64,000 nt of DNA from Cesiribacter sp. SM1 (GTDB taxonomy: Bacteria > Bacteroidota > Bacteroidia > Cytophagales > Cyclobacteriaceae). This document shows, one piece after another, positions 62,647 through 64,000 of this stretch. The stretch is taken from the NCBI RefSeq assembly GCF_020178975.1, contig NZ_JAHXBU010000038.1:62001-126000 (forward strand), written 5' to 3'. How positions within the stretch are numbered: the first letter of the stretch is position 1; every line of letters starts with the position of its first letter. Below the pieces are notes generated by a model. The model did not search any database. It was not told where the DNA came from and was given only the letters and a program-made list of their open reading frames with translations. Made by a program: the position numbers and the translations under genes.

Positions 62647-64000
62647 TTAAAAAATTCTGTTTCTGCTCAGGAAAGAATGCACTTGGCTAACCGCCATAGA
62701 CCCTTCTCCAACAGCAGAAGCAACTCTCTTTACCGATCCACTTCGAATATCACCAACGGCAAATAAACCCGGTAAACAGGTTTCGAGCGATTGAGGAGGC
62801 CAGCGATGCGGCCAATTGTATTGTTTCAGGCCTTCTTCAGGAATGTCTCTTCCTGTATACACAAAGCCTCTTTTGTCTAAACAGGTAACATCAGTCAGCC
62901 ATTCCGAACAGGGTATAGCTCCCAGGAAGAGGAACAGATCAGAGACAGGATAGGTTGTGCTTTGCTTTGATATGTTATTTCCAAGAATTACCTCTCTTAA
63001 CCAATTACCTCCCTCCAGTGCTATTATTTCTGAATGGGTATGCAATCTTATATTCGGGTTATTCATAATGCGGCTAATCAGGTAGGTTGACATGGATTTT
63101 TGCAGGTTTTCTCCTCTAATAACCAGGTGAACCTGCGAAGATTTGGTAGCAAGAAAGATAGCTGCCTGGCCAGCAGAATTGCCGCCTCCCACTATCATAA
63201 TTTCTTTTCCTGAAATAGTCTGGGCCTCCATATTTCCTGCGCCATAATATACACCCCTGCCTTCAAACAATGGCAAATTTTCAAGTGGCAGTTTGCGGTA
63301 CCTGGCTCCGGTAGCTGCAATTACCGTACTTCCCTTGATGACGGTTTCCGAATCCAGTTCAAGATGAAAGCAATTGTTCTTAAATCGTAGCGCCTTTGCT
63401 TTTCGGGGGATGGAAACATGGCACCCAAACTTCTGGGCCTGGATGTAGGCATTATTGGCAAGTTCGCTACCGGAAATACCAGTAGGAAAGCCCAGATAGT
63501 TCTCAATTTTTGAACTGGCACCTGCCTGGCCACCAGGGCCAATGTTGTCAATGGTGATGACCTTAAGTCCTTCGGAAGAAGCATATACACTGGCTGCTAA
63601 ACCCGCAGGTCCTGCACCCACTACTATTACATCATAAACTTCTTCATTAAGAACAGATAACAACCCTAGTACCTCAGCTATTTCTTCTATCGACGGATTT
63701 TTAAAAATCTTTTCATCTTTTGCGATAATGATAGGGGTTTCTTCAACATCAATTCCAAACTGAGCAAGGAGAGTGTTGGAAATGTCGTCTTTCTCAAGAT
63801 CTATCCAAGAATAAATGATGTGGTTCTTGGACAGAAACTCCCTTAACTTAAAAGTTTTGGCGCAATACCTGGAGCCTAGGAGTTTTATGGCACCCACATT
63901 TGTCTCCAGTTCATGAGCTCTTCTTAACAAAAATGTGCGCAGCAGCACTTTACTCAATTCCTGGTCACTGGCAATAATTTCTTTTAGTTGTTGATTAGGT
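62647..64000 (-). CDS. Thioredoxin-reductase-like FAD oxidoreductase with N-terminal regulatory domain, 5' partial
   Basis: The frame is open to the window edge (PNQQLKEIIASDQELSKVLLRTFLLRRAHEL on the last bases, in two pieces), so the start is outside. This N-terminal text fits the end of a cyclic-nucleotide-binding domain as in CNMP-binding TrxB fusion proteins. A glutaredoxin-like segment follows (IKLLGSRYCAKTFKLREFL). The FAD part has VVGAGPAGLAASVYASSEGL and GPGGQAGASSKIENYLGFP; the NADPH part has MIVGGGNSAGQAAIFLA. The CxxC redox pair of true thioredoxin reductases is absent (GAGNMEAQ at that site). The C-terminus has CLPGLFAVGDIRSGSVKRVASAVGEG. Confidence 0.88.
   Translation of the reverse strand, partial: PNQQLKEIIASDQELSKVLLRTFLLRRAHELETNVGAIKLLGSRYCAKTFKLREFLSKNHIIYSWIDLEKDDISNTLLAQFGIDVEETPIIIAKDEKIFKNPSIEEIAEVLGLLSVLNEEVYDVIVVGAGPAGLAASVYASSEGLKVITIDNIGPGGQAGASSKIENYLGFPTGISGSELANNAYIQAQKFGCHVSIPRKAKALRFKNNCFHLELDSETVIKGSTVIAATGARYRKLPLENLPLFEGRGVYYGAGNMEAQTISGKEIMIVGGGNSAGQAAIFLATKSSQVHLVIRGENLQKSMSTYLISRIMNNPNIRLHTHSEIIALEGGNWLREVILGNNISKQSTTYPVSDLFLFLGAIPCSEWLTDVTCLDKRGFVYTGRDIPEEGLKQYNWPHRWPPQSLETCLPGLFAVGDIRSGSVKRVASAVGEGSMAVSQVHSFLSRNRIF

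Overview
The window is chromosomal DNA from a Bacteroidota bacterium, most likely of the order Cytophagales. The signs are type IX secretion (T9SS) sorting domains, Bacteroidetes promoters (TTTG, then about 19 nt, then TAnnTTTG), an ECF sigma/FecR/STN-domain module, SDR-type threonine dehydrogenase paired with kbl, a folP–diadenylate cyclase pair, a bat-type operon and Bacteroidetes-type tyrosine recombinase. I do not assign a genus.

Region 1 (1-22.5 kb) is mostly conserved and housekeeping. It opens with two paralogous T9SS cargo proteins, the first cut by the window edge. Next come threonine catabolism (tdh opposite kbl), folP–dacA on the minus strand, and a plus-strand run of DUF1599, DoxX/BT_3928-like, ABC permease and shikimate kinase. 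They are followed by a FadL-like outer-membrane protein with a low-complexity lipoprotein, proS, NfeD plus flotillin (floA), a thiolase, a truncated-looking bat operon (vWA, TPR, TPR), and tRNA-Ser(GCT) and tRNA-Pro(TGG) behind a textbook promoter.

Region 2 (22.5-28.7 kb) starts just after tRNA-Pro. A tyrosine recombinase is followed by ECF sigma factor, FecR anti-sigma factor, a protein joining an STN domain to a predicted outer-membrane barrel (no TonB-dependent receptor follows), a T9SS-sorted surface protein and an excisionase-like HTH protein. It reads as a compact integrative cassette carrying a surface-signalling module.

Region 3 (28.7-39.5 kb) is accessory. It holds Crp/Fnr, Nudix, AraC, two DinB-like proteins, a cupin, an SDR and two small lipoproteins. 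It then becomes a graveyard: an IS256 remnant and a broken two-component-propeller regulator truncated at an IS3-type element, whose orfB is itself interrupted by an intact ISL3 element.

Region 4 (39.5-49.7 kb) is a two-component cluster with three soluble histidine kinases and three stand-alone receiver proteins. Two kinase/receiver pairs are clear duplicates, and one of them is preceded by a FIST-domain sensor protein.

Region 5 (49.7-64 kb) has a large orphan lipoprotein between two related transposase remnants. A minus-strand redox cluster follows: quinone-oxidoreductase-like ADH, Tat-signal aldo/keto reductase, PRISE-type SDR, alditol-oxidase-like flavoenzyme, a second aldo/keto reductase and a broken alpha/beta hydrolase. 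It ends with a broken amine-oxidase-like gene and a thioredoxin-reductase-like flavoprotein cut by the window end.
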